A model generated the notes under the pieces. The model had not been told where the DNA came from. It saw nothing but the letters and a program-made list of their open reading frames with translations, and made no database searches. Made by a program: the position numbers and the translations under genes. Shown piece after piece: positions 35,905-47,932 of a stretch of 64,000 bases of DNA; position 1 is the first letter of the stretch; each line of letters starts with the position of its first letter. The stretch spans positions 236,558,833-236,622,832 of the forward strand of contig CM054060.1 of NCBI GenBank assembly GCA_028641055.1, read 5' to 3'. The DNA comes from Alopecurus myosuroides. Taxonomy: Eukaryota > Streptophyta > Magnoliopsida > Poales > Poaceae.

Positions 35905-37222
35905 TCATGTTACCTCAACCTTGATAGACACAGTCCGAATCATAATAATTTCATATTCTTTGGGTGCCTTTGGAATAGGACAATAAAATTCTCCAATCTT
36001 GATGGTCTCAATATTTTCAATGGAATTTAGACCATATTTTCTATCAATATTCTTGGGAAAATAAACAGTGTACTCTTTATCATTAACATTAAAAGTAACT
36101 TTTCCTTGATTGCAGTCAATAACAGCCCCTGCAGTATTAAGAAAAGGTCTTCCAAGAATAATAGACATATTATCATCTTCAGGCATTTCCAACACAACAA
36201 AGTCAGTTAATATCAGACAATTATTAGCAACTTGAACATGAACGTCCTCACATATACCCACAGGAATAGCAGTAGACTTATCAGCCATTTGCAAAGATAT
36301 ATCACTTGGTTTTAAATTATCTACGAGGAGTCTTTTATAAAGAGTAAAAGGCATGACACTAACTCCAGCTCCTAAATCACACAAAGTAGTTCTAACATAA
36401 TTATTTTTAATAGAACAAGGAATAGTTGGTATACCAGGATCTCCAATCTTCTCAGGAACCTTGCCATTAAAAGAGTAATTAGCAAGCATAGTGGAAATTT
36501 CCTCATTAGGAATCTTCTATTTGTTAGAGACAATATATTCCATATATTTTGCATAAGGAGGCAATTTAATAGCATCAGTTAAAGGAATTTGCAAGAACAA
36601 AGGTTTCATCCATTCACAAAACTTGTTGTAATGTTCTTCTTCCTTAGATTTATGTTTCTTATTAGGAAAATGCATTGGTTTTTGTACCCAAGGTTCTCTC
36701 TCATTACCATGTTTATTAGCAATGAAATCTTCCTTAGTATACTTTGAAGTTTTAGTTTGCTTTTCAGGTTCAGCTACAGGTTCTTCTTTATCAGAAGCAT
36801 CATTCTTTTCATTACCACTTTCAGTTTCAGCATCAGAGATATATATACTATTAGGATCTTTAGCAAGTTCAGAGGATTCTGCAGCAGTTTTATGTTTCTT
36901 CTTCTTTTTCCTCTTAGTATGAATAACATTATCATTAGTTTGCTGAGAATCTTGTTCAGTTCTTTTAGTATGTCCCTCAGGATATAAAGGATCTTGTGTA
37001 GAAATACCACTTCTAGTTCTTATTTCATAAGCATGTTTTTCTTTAGAAGCATTGACTAGCAAATCTTTTTGCACTTTAGAAAGTTGATCAATTTGAGTTT
37101 GAACCATTTGAAAATGTTTAACAAGCATTTTAACATCATTAGAGGTTCTTTCTATAATACCATGCAAATTATCAATAGCTCTAGAGTTTTCCATAAGGTG
37201 TTTTTGCACTCTCATATTAAAA
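35905..37222 (-). pseudogene. D gag C-terminal part and aspartic protease, interrupted
   Basis: The 3' part of the gag-protease gene. Its upstream boundary at 37222/37223 is the Helitron H2 insertion, and the upstream part resumes at 47933 with the frame preserved. Gag-like text includes VKMLVKHFQMVQTQIDQLSK and a Lys/Glu-rich linker. A stop codon (TAG) at 36514-36516 separates it from the protease part. The protease shows the catalytic motif as LCDLGAGVSVMP (D-x-G-A type, Leu in place of the usual Ser/Thr) and the flap/ILG motif IILGRPFLNTAGAVID. The normal role is cutting the gag polyprotein. The frame ends at 35905 with no polymerase following. Confidence 0.8.
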
Positions 37223-37252
37223 CTAGATGATACCCCACGCGTTGCGGCGGGA
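37223..37252 (-). terminator. Helitron H2 3' terminus with hairpin
   Basis: On the minus strand CCCGCCGCAACGCGTGGGG is followed by TATCATCTAG. The hairpin and terminal CTAG are the known termination signal of rolling-circle transposition, not a transcription terminator. Confidence 0.85.
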
Positions 37253-38942
37253 TTTCTGTGAGATGTATAGATATACATAATAAGAATTCATATATATAAT
37301 TTTATGAAAAATTTGATGTACAACATTGCATTTGATTATTTGGAAGTGAGTACAAAGTTTATTACACGATGTGAGTACTTGATGAGTGCATGGGTAAATT
37401 ATCCATTTCTGTCACCGGAAAGGATAACCGTGACATGTCTCTTTCGATGTTTGATGGATTCAATTGTGAAGAACGGATGATCTGATCCAATTATGCTTGC
37501 GATGTTAACTCGTGAAGGTGTTCCTTGGTTATCCTCTTGTAAAGTTAGAAACATTGGTTGTTTCATGTCTTTGATTTCTTGTATTGCATCAGTGTACCTC
37601 TTGTTAGATTCTATTTGGGGATTAGGATAAGATGGAAGCACACATGTGGTGGGCGTCATTGCCCTGCTGGATAGAAAGAATTGTACATAAAGTTAACAAT
37701 GTAAAATAGAAGAAAATTGTATGACGAATTAAGTAGTACCTCTTTTGGCCTTGATGCCGCTCCATGTATCAGAAATGAGAGAATACTCTGGTTTAAAGCT
37801 GTATGTGTATTTTGATATGGACGGATGAATTGGGGCAACCTTATATAGAAGGATGTTTGGGTACCTTAAATTTGGTAAGGAGTCATTACAACACCTTTAA
37901 AATGGACGTTTGTCAGAAAACTAACTCCGGCAGTTTTTTGTGCATCAAACTGATATTGGTAATTAATTCACGTTTTCATTGCGGCAATTATGTTCGCTAG
38001 TAAGAATAAGCTTACTCTTTTGCGAAACAGTACCAAAGTATTTGTTGGAATAGAAATGTGTGCAAAGCAGAAAAATTAAGTTATATGTGTGCTTGTAGAA
38101 AAAAAGGGTAGCCTCAACAAAAATACCCGGCCATCAAGATGTCTACAACTATTAACCATGTCACGATCTTGAACAGGTACTAACCAACAAAACAGCAATT
38201 GGCTGCATGGGTCTATCGTGCACTGACCTTCCTCTATCGTGTAGACCTTTGAGTTCTTTGTTTTTTACTACAACCAAGTATCCATGATAAACTGGAAGAT
38301 AAGAATGCCATATTAAATATGCAGAGTGAAGATTTTCTTCACATTATCTCTAGACTATAGCTGGAGGATTATACATTGCTATGTAGATCTTTAGAGGGTA
38401 TCGAAAGAATAGTGATTGCCAATTTCACGTGAACAATGCATGAAAGACTTGGCAAGGCACAGAAGGAAAATTTAAACTGTCGGGAAAATAGACATTGTCC
38501 AGAATTTATTCATGCGGGCACTTATTGGATCATTCAGAACTATGATGTGTTACAATAGAAGCAAAACAGGCATGTCACACAAGGAAAATTTAAACTGTCT
38601 GGAAAATAGACATTGTCCAGAATTTATTCATGCGGGCACTTATTGGATCATTCAGAACTATGATGGGTTACAATAGAAGCAAAACAACCTTGATGAGTTG
38701 TTGTTTGTGGGAGCAACGATATAACTAATTAAGGTGGAAGCCGTGTGCAGTCCTTAGTTGTTCCATGCATGGTTGATGATGCCCTGCAGTTGGCTTTAAA
38801 AAACTGTATTAGAACAATAATTCTTGTGTGTCAGGTCTCTGATATAAAACTAAAGGATTTAGAAAGAATTGCATATGAGAAGTGATGATACCTATGTTTT
38901 TTATTGCTTATCCACTTGACCTACTTCGATGCCGCTGGAATA
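37253..38942 (-). other. H2 region downstream of RPA gene, with 118-bp tandem repeat
   Basis: A minus frame at 37399-37659 (86 codons, MTPTTCVLPSYPNPQIESNK) could be a further exon, but I cannot identify it. At 38465-38582 and 38583 to about 38688 a 118-bp unit (ggaaaatttaaactgtc onward) is repeated in tandem with two or three differences. Nothing else is recognised. Confidence 0.5.
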
Positions 38943-41490
38943 TTAATGTCTGAATTGCTGTTTGAGGATAAGAAATGAGAATGGCCCAAGGGATTTTTTG
39001 GTATTTGATATGAGGGGACGCACATACTCTTGCTTATGACGTTTGACACCATGAAGTTCAAGTTCTCCGGCTGAAAGATCTACGCCTTCTCCACTGTGAC
39101 ATTTAAAAATTGTATTGTTGAGAAATTGTATGATGCACTTCAAATTTTGTTGCATATTTCTACCTGTTTCTATCCGCTGATTCTGGTTCTTTTTCTGTAA
39201 ATTCAATGCTTCTTTTTGCTGTAGAGGTTCTGTAAAAATGTCACCATTTTTAATATATGTTGAATATGAAGGAATCAATATGTGTTTATCTATAAAATAT
39301 ATTACCTGAGCGTGTTCTTCTCGGTGGTAATAGCTGCTGCTTCGGGGACTGGAGGTGCAGTACTGTGCAAGTTTTGTGGTGTATTCTGAGTTGAACTACA
39401 AATATAAAAGTTTTGGTCAGGATGTACTGATAGTGTGTAACTTAAATTTTATAATTGATGACAAACCTCTCGGTACTTATGAGTGGCGATGGGGTGGTAA
39501 TAAGTTCTTGGCCTGGAGATGCCTGAAATTGTTCATAACAATCATGCATGTTACATGGTGCAATATCTATTGCAAGAGGGACTGACAACTTATGCCTGTT
39601 AATACCTTTTTTTTGGAGGAGATGGCTATTACATATAAGAAGGAATTTTCTAACCTTTATGGAGGGAAGCACTTGTGCATTGTCCACTGGAAAGCTCTTT
39701 CTTATGACATAACTTATGGGAAACTTGGATCCTGAATCAACTTTCACCCCTATATGGAATAATTTAGTTTTGCCAATGGCATTATCAAGGAAGATCACAT
39801 GTTCTGAAGGATCTATTTTCATATTTTGAGAAGCAAGTGTGGCATCTCGTTCAACCAAATCTTCAGCGACAGTTGAGAAAGCAATTGCATCCAGATTGTC
39901 TGATTCATCAGCAAGTGTAATTGGTAGCTTGTACCTAGAAGATGTAATTTGTTTTAGTAGTATGGCGGGTAATACGAAAAATAAGGAAAAGGGGATATGT
40001 GCGAGTAGAGATGGTACAATGGCTTTGGAGACGATTTTTCACAAACACATGTTGGTGTACTTGTAGTGTTGTTATATCCCTTGCCACATCGGTTGCATCC
40101 TCTGTAGTACCAATTAGCTTCATGTACAATTGATTGTACTTTTACTATAGTACTATAGGTGGCTCTTTCCTAAGAAATGGGAAAAACTTGGAAGTAATCA
40201 GATTCTATTTGAAAAGATCATGGATATAAAAATGATGAGGTGATTGAGATTTACTGGACCTGAGAAGAGGAAGATGGAAAACTTGATATTTCATTTAGTT
40301 TGTAGAGCTTTCTGATGCTTGAATTGGAGATAGATGAACAACCTGTGGTAGTTGTTGATGTAGAGTTGGAGATGCCCATTGATAGCTTCAGAATATTAAT
40401 TTGAAAAATGTAAGCATGTATGATTGCGAGAACAATATTGTAGCAACATAATTATGTGTAGGGAGAATGGATAAAGACTGACCTAGTCCGGTATTTATTG
40501 ACTTCAGATGTATCTAAGTCTATATATATCTTAGTTGCAGAGTTTGAAGACAGCGTTAGAGTGCCCATGAAACTCCCTGCAGTGACACCAGTAAAAATCC
40601 CAACTACATTGCCATCTTTTGACTTTTTAAGTACTGCTTCTTCATCAAAGTTTTCACCGTGGTGGCCCCAAAGACGTATTTCATGTGTTTGTTCACTGCA
40701 GAAGTGTAAAATTATGTTTCAAAGCAGAAATGATACCTTCAAATGTGTTAGATATGTTCGTATCGAGAAGTCTGAACATAGTTAAGTACTAAGAGAAACA
40801 TACTCTAGGTTCCGAATTTTGATAATCTTGAGTTTATTTTGAGATGTTGGGCTTGCATAATCAAATGGACCCACGTGGCTAATGACTCCAATTATATCTG
40901 GAGAAAGAAACATAAAACAGTCATATGTGATAATATCATAGTGGTCAGTCAGGGAAGAAAAAAGGAAAAAATGCTACCTTGTAGAGGTCTTGCCATAGTA
41001 TCCATTTCTGCTGGTTTATCAAATGGACAAAAGTTGAAGGAAAACTTTGGTATATTTTCTCCTCTGGTTTCAAGTCGGTGAACCTTCGTGTTGTGTTTGA
41101 AGTGTAGCATATATTTTTGGTGGTGGTATACATAGGTTTTGTTCTTGATATCCATGGCTACAACATTAGTAAATATGTAGACATGTCCTTCTGTGAGTAA
41201 GGGGCGAAATTGTTTTTGGAACCTCTTGGGCACACTGATTTATGCCATAGTACCCTACAACGGCAAACTATTGGATAAGTTAGATGAAAATAATTATATA
41301 TTTGAAACTTGCAATTGTCGTACAATTTTGTGCTTACATGTTCATCTAAAAGGACTCCATCAATGCTGATGAGAGGGTCAGACAATTTGGATTTGACATT
41401 GATTGCGTCCCATAGCCGCAGGAGACGTCCAAAAACCTTGCAGATCTGTTGTCCTGGAGTGATGTTTTGAAGTGCTGTAGGGGAGTCCAT
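38943..41490 (-). pseudogene. RPA70-like single-strand DNA-binding protein gene of H2, split by introns
   Basis: Exon-like blocks on the minus strand follow the order of replication protein A large subunit OB folds. First comes ICKVFGRLLRLWDAINVKS, then LLTEGHVYIFTNVVAMDIKN and FSFNFCPFD. DIIGVISHVGPFDYASPT and HEIRLWGHHGENFDEEA follow, then GIFTGVTAGSFMGTLTLSS and KIYIDLDTSEVNKYR. The C-terminal fold includes the LADESDNLDAIAFSTVAEDL region. GT/AG borders lie between blocks (for example ACAT|GTAAGC near 41340). A TAA at 41240-41242 interrupts the frame where CAA would be expected. Plant Helitrons carry such genes, presumably to bind the displaced DNA strand. It lies just downstream of the Rep/helicase gene on the same strand. 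Exon limits at the 3' end are uncertain. Confidence 0.8.
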
Positions 41491-41616
41491 TCCTAAAAGG
41501 TTCCTGCATGGGAAGGATAAATGATATTGTATAATCAGTAATTGTGGAGAGAGAATATATGAATTGCATAAATGAGGGTGTAAGTAAAAAACATGAACCT
41601 GGACAATTCCTTTATT

Positions 41617-44600
41617 TCAATTCTGCCTATTAATTTGACTAAAAACCTCAACATAGACTACATTATGTGTGCAATTCTCATAAGAAGCTGGACTGTTTTC
41701 AATTAGGACCTGCAACCCCTTGGGTGAAGTAACTCTTGAAAATGCTACATATAGTTGACCATGAGAGAAAACATGAGATGGCAAATACACTCCAACTCTA
41801 TCAAGAGTTTGCCCTTGACTTTTGTTTATTGTCATTGCGTAAGAAAGGCGGATGGGAAACTGGCGCCGTCTCAATTTGAATGTCCACCTGGAGTTCCTTG
41901 ATGTGGTGATAATTCGAGGGATATATACTCTTGAACCGGTGGCCTTTCCAGTTATGATTTCACCTTCAATTACACGATTTGTCAATTGCGTGACAATTAG
42001 CCTAGTACCATTGCAAAGCCCCCGTGATGGATCAAGATTACGCAAAAGCATTATAGGAACTCCAATCTTCAAGATCAACTTATGATCAGGAAGGCCAGGC
42101 ATAGGAATGGTATTTAGAAATTCTGTTGGGTATAATGCTTCTAGAGTGGAATGATTAGGAGAGCTATCATCAATAGAATCTGCACTATAGTATGACATTT
42201 TAGTAGTTGCAACCTGAGCAATCATTTTGCTATTTATTTTTTATACAACCTCATTTGTAGGTGCTAAGATTGCTCTGTCGCAGAAATATGATGCAAGATT
42301 GGTTGGTTCACAACCAGAGTTGTAGACAATTGATATTAGTCCATCAAGGTTCCTACAATTTGTGGGCAGAAGCAGAGACTGTGGAATTTCTATAAATGAC
42401 CTATTGGGTTCATTTGGAATAGAAACAAAAGGTTCTGTTCCATTTCCCACTCTCAGAAGCCATTTTGAAAAATCATTCAGTTCTTCTTTGTCGGAGTTAG
42501 AGAGAGCTGAAGATCTGAGCCTCATGTTTTCAGTTAACTGCAAAAGCGTGCATTTTTTCCATAAATAGGAATTAACAATGCATGCTCTCAAAATTGGTTG
42601 TTTGGTTGCATTCTGTATTACTGGAAGTGTTTGTCGAAAATCTCCGCCCAAAACTACGGTAATACCTCCAAATTGCTTGTTCTCAGCATTTTGTCTTTTG
42701 TCTGACAATATATCTCTAAGGGTACGGTCCAATGCCTCAAAACAATATCTATGATTAACAGGTGCCTCATCCGAAACAATAAGAGAAGTTTTTTGAATAA
42801 GTTCAGCCAAATGTGTGTTTTTCTTGATGCTACACATCGATTTCTAAGTAATATCCAATGGAATTTTGAAACGGGAATGGCAAGTTCGCCCCCTTGGTAG
42901 AAGTAAGGAAGCAATTCCTGATGAGGCAACTGCTAATGCTATTTTCCCTTGGCTTCTTACAGAGCTGAGCAAAGTAGTCCATAAGAATGTTTTCCCAGTA
43001 CCTCCATGCCCATAAACAAAAAATGTGCGACCTTCATCATTCATTACAGAATTATAAATGGCACCATAAACTTGTTTCTGGTTGTCGTTTAGGCTTGAAA
43101 TGTTGTTACTTAAAGTGGCGGTCATATCAAGTATATCATAACTAAGTTCATCCAATAGTAGCCCATTCTCTTCGGAAATATTCACAACATCATCTGGCAG
43201 GGGAAAATTGAAATGGGATAAGCAATAACCTACATCTCTTAGCAATTTATCCAATTCAGTGAGAAGATAAGATGAAACATATGAATCTGCTAATGGGTTG
43301 CTGAGGTGACCATGGTTGTGACTCAATCGGTGTGTTGCATCTTCTGACATTTGTGGTGCATATTCATCAAAAAGTTTTCTAGGATTCGCTCTCTCACAAA
43401 AGAGCAAAAGTGTGACAAACAACTGACGCAACTGATACGGCATGGCCCATTGAGTCGCATCTTTCATAGCACTAAACCATTCTTGGTCATCACCAAGGAG
43501 GCCTAAAGCCTCACATGTGGCCCGAAATGTGGGATATTCATGGCCAGATACAGTTCTGATTTAAGGAAAGGAAGTTGCTCCTTTGACAACATGGAGCAAC
43601 ATACGCAAATAGTAAGGTTCTCCTTGGGAAGGGTTGACATGAGCAATTCTTGCGATTTTTTTCCGAGAACCACGACGATAATCCCAATATTTTCCATTTG
43701 AGTTAGAGTGCCATGTAAAATACTCAGGAAATTCTATATATGTATATTGTTTAGCCAGAGGGTGTTCCATATTAGCCTGTAACCATGCAGTCAACTTAGT
43801 TATCATATTACTTGGATTTTCAATCACTTCTTCTAGATTGTCATCTTCTGAGTAAACAACATTATTCTCAAATGGAAGATGAACAGGGAGTCTCTCTACA
43901 GAAATGCTTGTATAGTGAATATCATATTCTTTCAAGCGCCAATCAGCCTCATTTGGTGTCACATAGCGGCATTCTAGATAATTTTCTATTTCATTGACTG
44001 GTTCACCTGGTGAGTCCGATGACGCAGAATTAGCTTGGATTTTGGTTCTCGCACAATCAAATCCTTTTGTTACATATTTGAACAAATATTTGTGCATACC
44101 ATCATGATGAACCTTCTCAACATTGATATGGGCTTGATATTTAACTACCAGGTCGACATTGTGAGGAACAACAAATCTGTTATCTATTTCAACTCCATTT
44201 TTACTAGCAGTGATTCCATTTTTTGGCCGGGCATATTGTGTAAAACCATTCTCTAATACCGTGGTTTGCTCACAGAAATCCTTAGGATAAAATTTTGTGC
44301 ATTTTCCTTCAGACATGCATGGGGAATGAGGGTTCAGACACCCACAAGGACCGTGTACCATGAATGAAGATACAGCCTCATATCCTATGGGATCATTTGT
44401 AGGGTCTGGCAACTGAGCTGAAATGTGGAAGTCAATCTTTTGTGAATTGAGCGGCTCATCTTTAGATAACCATATGATGATATGCGCATGAGGGAGGCCA
44501 CGTTTTTTAAATTCGGCTTTGTATATAACTACAGAAAGAGACATGTTCTCAGGGTACATCAACAAAAATATGTAGGCAATGTAAATGTAATTAGTGATTG

Positions 44601-46056
44601 AAATAATGCTAAGATTACCTGCATTTATGGGTCCAAAGATTTGTTTCTTTTTAATATCATCCATTAGCATATTAAGCTTTATTTTGAATACCCTATTGAC
44701 AATATCTGGACGATCAGAAGGTTGTTGCCCTGGAATGGATGATAGAGCCTCTAATATTTCAGGCCAGGCAACATTTGAAGTGAAAGTGACAAAGAGATCT
44801 GGGCAGCCATGCTTTCTACAAATAGCAATGGAGTCTTGATAGTTTTGGTACATGTAGAGAGGGCCCCCAGTAAATGAAGATGGTAATATAATCCTTTGAC
44901 CAACTGAAGAACCGGATGTATTACCTTTTGAGACCGAATGTGCCAAGGTATTATATGGTGATGATCTGTATTTTTTCTGAAACCTGGGATTGCGATAGAA
45001 TGCAATACGGAATTCTTCAACACAACAATAACCATCCACTACATAAGCTTGTGTTAACCTTTTACCTCTTAGTGGCGTGTTGAAATCATCCGGTCTATCA
45101 TGTAACCTATATGCATAGTACTCTAGCATAGTTACTTTCTGACGATGCCTTGTTTGATTTTTTGGTGTCGGACGGTACATTATGTCATCATGGTAACCAA
45201 TTTCTCCATACGGAAATAATAGAGGGTACTTCATAGACATGAATCTGCAATGTTTTTCATTGATCTGTTGTAAGCCCGATGAACGATTGTCGACAACAAT
45301 GTCCCGTCCAACATCTGTTGTACCAATATCACCGTCAATCAACCCTACAACCTCAGATGTGACTGGAGCACTATAGATATCTCCATGTGCGTCAGTTTTG
45401 CCAAATAATCCGATGAAGAACTGATCAGGAGCATCTGGCGACATTCTTTCACTTGCCGTTCTAAATAGCTTGACAATGGGATTATGGGTATCTAATATTT
45501 CTATGAGGGAAGTGACAATTTCCTCGTTAGCGTTGAAAGAAGGCCGAGAAGATGACGGGCGAGATGATTTGCTGGAGGATGAAGTAATATTTATGCGGTT
45601 TCTAACCTCATGCTCTGTATCATAGATGTACAACTGTGCATATTCTGGTCGATGACCTTGGCGAGGTGGCATCAAAGACCCGAAACGATGGCAGACCGTA
45701 CCACTAACCCATAATACATATGGCGCTCGACCATCATTTATGGAGTCAATAACTTTAGCTCCCATTGAAGTCATTGCAAACATGGTATTATATTGCCGAA
45801 TATGGTCAAAAAAATGTTTTGAAATTGTGCTGTTCTGCGAGGTCAATAAATCCAAGATGGGTGTAGGAGGAGGTATGTATGGGTCCAGGTATATTTTACC
45901 GCCTTTACAACATAGATTATAAGTTGGATCAGAAGTATTCCTCTCTCTTCGAACACGTTCTTCGTACCAAAATAAAGCACGACAATGTTTGCATGAATGG
46001 ATTGGCCCACCAAGGTTTAAGGGTTCAAATATAGTTCCTGAAAGACATGACTTCAT
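41617..46056 (-). pseudogene. Helitron Rep/Pif1-helicase (RepHel) with three stop codons
   Basis: One frame runs from the ATG at 46056 to 41617, broken only by stops at 43561-43563 (TAA), 42844-42846 (TAG) and 42241-42243 (TAA). The N-terminus has a Cys-rich stretch (HSCKHCRALFWYEER). The Helitron-like N domain (FTGGPLYMYQNYQDSIAICR) is followed by the HUH nuclease motif GLPHAHIIIW (about 44475-44510) and the Tyr motif YLFKYVTKG (about 44065-44100). The Pif1-type helicase has Walker [10 protein letters not shown] (about 42981-43018), Walker [32 protein letters not shown] and [12 protein letters not shown] 90-nt intron (44529-44618, GT...AG) lies in frame before the HUH motif. Rep nicks and joins strands and the helicase unwinds DNA during rolling-circle transposition. 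The stops look recent since the rest is intact. Confidence 0.92.
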
Positions 46057-46313
46057 CTTTTTTAACTGAAAAAGACTTAAATGTATGGGGCACTTATGGA
46101 ACAGGAAAAGAGCTTACGATTGTGGGTGAATGCCAAATTAGTTGTTTGCAAAACTGATGTAGAGGATTCTTCATTTAATCGATGCCGTACTGAACGTTCT
46201 GTTATACATGTGGTAGTGTGATTGGTAGGAAGCGGGTGGAAATTAAAGAAGTCGTTATGTATACAGTTTATTCTGAGTACAAAAGTAATTTTGAGTAAGC
46301 ATATTGACCATAA

Positions 46314-46529
46314 CTAACCTCTACTCCTAAGCTCTGTGCGCCGACGCCGGTTACTAGAAGAAGCAGAACGGTTTGGTTCAGGGGTTACGACATGTTGTGA
46401 CTGACGGCGAGGGCGGCCACGACCGCGTGCTACTGAATGCGTACCATGATTGCTTGCAGAATTTTCCGAAGTCCCAGGGTTATCCATGTTTGCAAACCGA
46501 GGACTTATAAATTGCCGTAAAGGATGCAA
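46314..46529 (-). CDS. Probable 5' exon of the H2 Rep gene
   Basis: The frame contains MDNPGTSENSASNHG and the basic AT-hook-like RGRGRPRRQSQ. It ends in an Arg-rich run at RSRG, where AGAG|GTTAGT offers a splice donor. Its position about 260 bases upstream of the Rep frame, on the same strand, suggests that it is the first coding exon. The joining exon is not certain. Confidence 0.4.
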   Translation of the reverse strand: MHPLRQFISPRFANMDNPGTSENSASNHGTHSVARGRGRPRRQSQHVVTPEPNRSASSSNRRRRTELRSRG

Positions 46530-47932
46530 ACTGGGTTTTTAGTCTGTACGAAATATGCCTTAAACAGGGGACTTCAATGGGAAGCAATGAGAAATATAAC
46601 TCTTGGCAACTTTACTGTTTATAAGGAACACTATTTATGAACATTTCACTACAAAATATGTGAGCGCTAGACATGGATGATATGGCTGCTGTCCGAGAAC
46701 AGGGGATTCAGATTGTAATCTCACCTCTCTGCAAGAGGTACGTATGCATGTCACCTAAATACAAAATGCTACACGGTGTTGACCAACATGTTTCTACCAA
46801 TGAAATGAGGGGCAATCATCAAGAACCTTTGTTCTCTAGCTAAATCCAGAGGAGAAAATTCCAGTAATGAAATGAGGGGACTTTTGAGCGAGGCAAACAG
46901 AATATAAGCACGGGTTGTTGTCAATATTTGCAGGTCTGTACGAAACTGAATAATATTTACTTCACAATTCAGTGACGAAAAAGATGCAAGAAGCAAGAGG
47001 AAGAAAGTAAAAGATAGATGTGCTGATTCGGTTGAAAAAAAGTATTTTGGCAAGAGATGGGAGCCTGCGTACCTTTTGTGCCAATGCAAGCAGGTTTTGT
47101 AGCTCGGCCTATTCCTCCTTTCCTCCTTGCTTGAGGAGGAACCAGTAATGAGAATCCAGTTGTGATCGCATCAACTCAATGGAATCTTGAGCGGGTAACA
47201 CAAATAATCCACTAAAATTCCAACCAAATCGGATGAGGCAAAACGTCGAACAGGTATCGAGCGGAGAGTAACCTGAGAAATTGACAAATATAAGTGAGAG
47301 GATACAAATAAAGGGGGAGGAGAAGCCGGAGCAGACAGGTACACCTGGTGGAAATGGGCGCGAGGAGGCGAGGGCGATGGACTCCACTGGAACAGAGCGA
47401 GGTTTTTAAAGATGGAGGTGGCATCGGATCTGATCATGGTAGCTGCTGCAGTTTCTTGCGGGCAATCATGGAAGATGAATGCTTGGCATGATGAGGCAGT
47501 TTCATGAGCATTTGCAGCGAGAAGGCATGATGGGGCGGTTTCAGCGAGAAGGGAATAGGTCGCATGGCGGCGGCGGCGGACACGGCCACGAGGGAAGATG
47601 AACACGAACAGGTACCACCGAGAGTGATTTGTTATCTCATTTGTCGCAGTCCCAGGTATCTCATCCGTCTCAGGTTGAGCTTCTTGTGCAGCCCAATTAG
47701 GAAGAATCAAGGCCAAGGGAGCCGAAGCGAGAAAGGCAGGCCGAGCGAGCCAAAGCGAGGCCATGAGCGATCGAGACGGCAACCTATCGTGACAGCAAGC
47801 CATTGTGACAACGTACGAAGCACGAAGGCGAACTACGAAGGCGTGCGCAAGGTGAGGGAATAAAAGGCGACGTGGACACAGGAAAACGCTGGAAATTCAG
47901 GTAGTGGGGTATTCCTATTTAGGTATAGAAGA
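46530..47932 (-). other. 5' region of Helitron H2
   Basis: Open frames at 46769-47089 and 47171-47803 (minus) have no recognisable domain. 47340-47790 is GC-richer and may hold the promoter and leader of the Rep gene. The 5' terminus TCTTCTATACC is at 47922-47932. Confidence 0.5.

Larger units (their letters stand above)
37223..47932 (-). mobile_element. Helitron H2, autonomous-type, inserted in D gag
   Basis: On the minus strand it begins TCTTCTATACC (at 47932) and ends TCATCTAG (at 37223). It is flanked by host A and T with no target duplication, and D's gag frame is continuous across the removed insertion, which fixes both ends to the base. A GC-rich hairpin (CCCGCCGC-AAC-GCGTGGG, with one bulge and one G.T pair) lies about 10 bases from the 3' end. 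It encodes a Rep/Pif1-type helicase and an RPA70-like protein, the set known for plant Helitrons that move by rolling-circle replication. Four stop codons seen in these genes suggest that this copy is no longer active. Confidence 0.93.

Noticed and set aside
47171..47803. 210-codon minus frame at the 5' end of Helitron H2
   Set aside because: No domain and biased composition. It more likely covers the promoter and leader of the Rep gene, though a captured fragment is not excluded.
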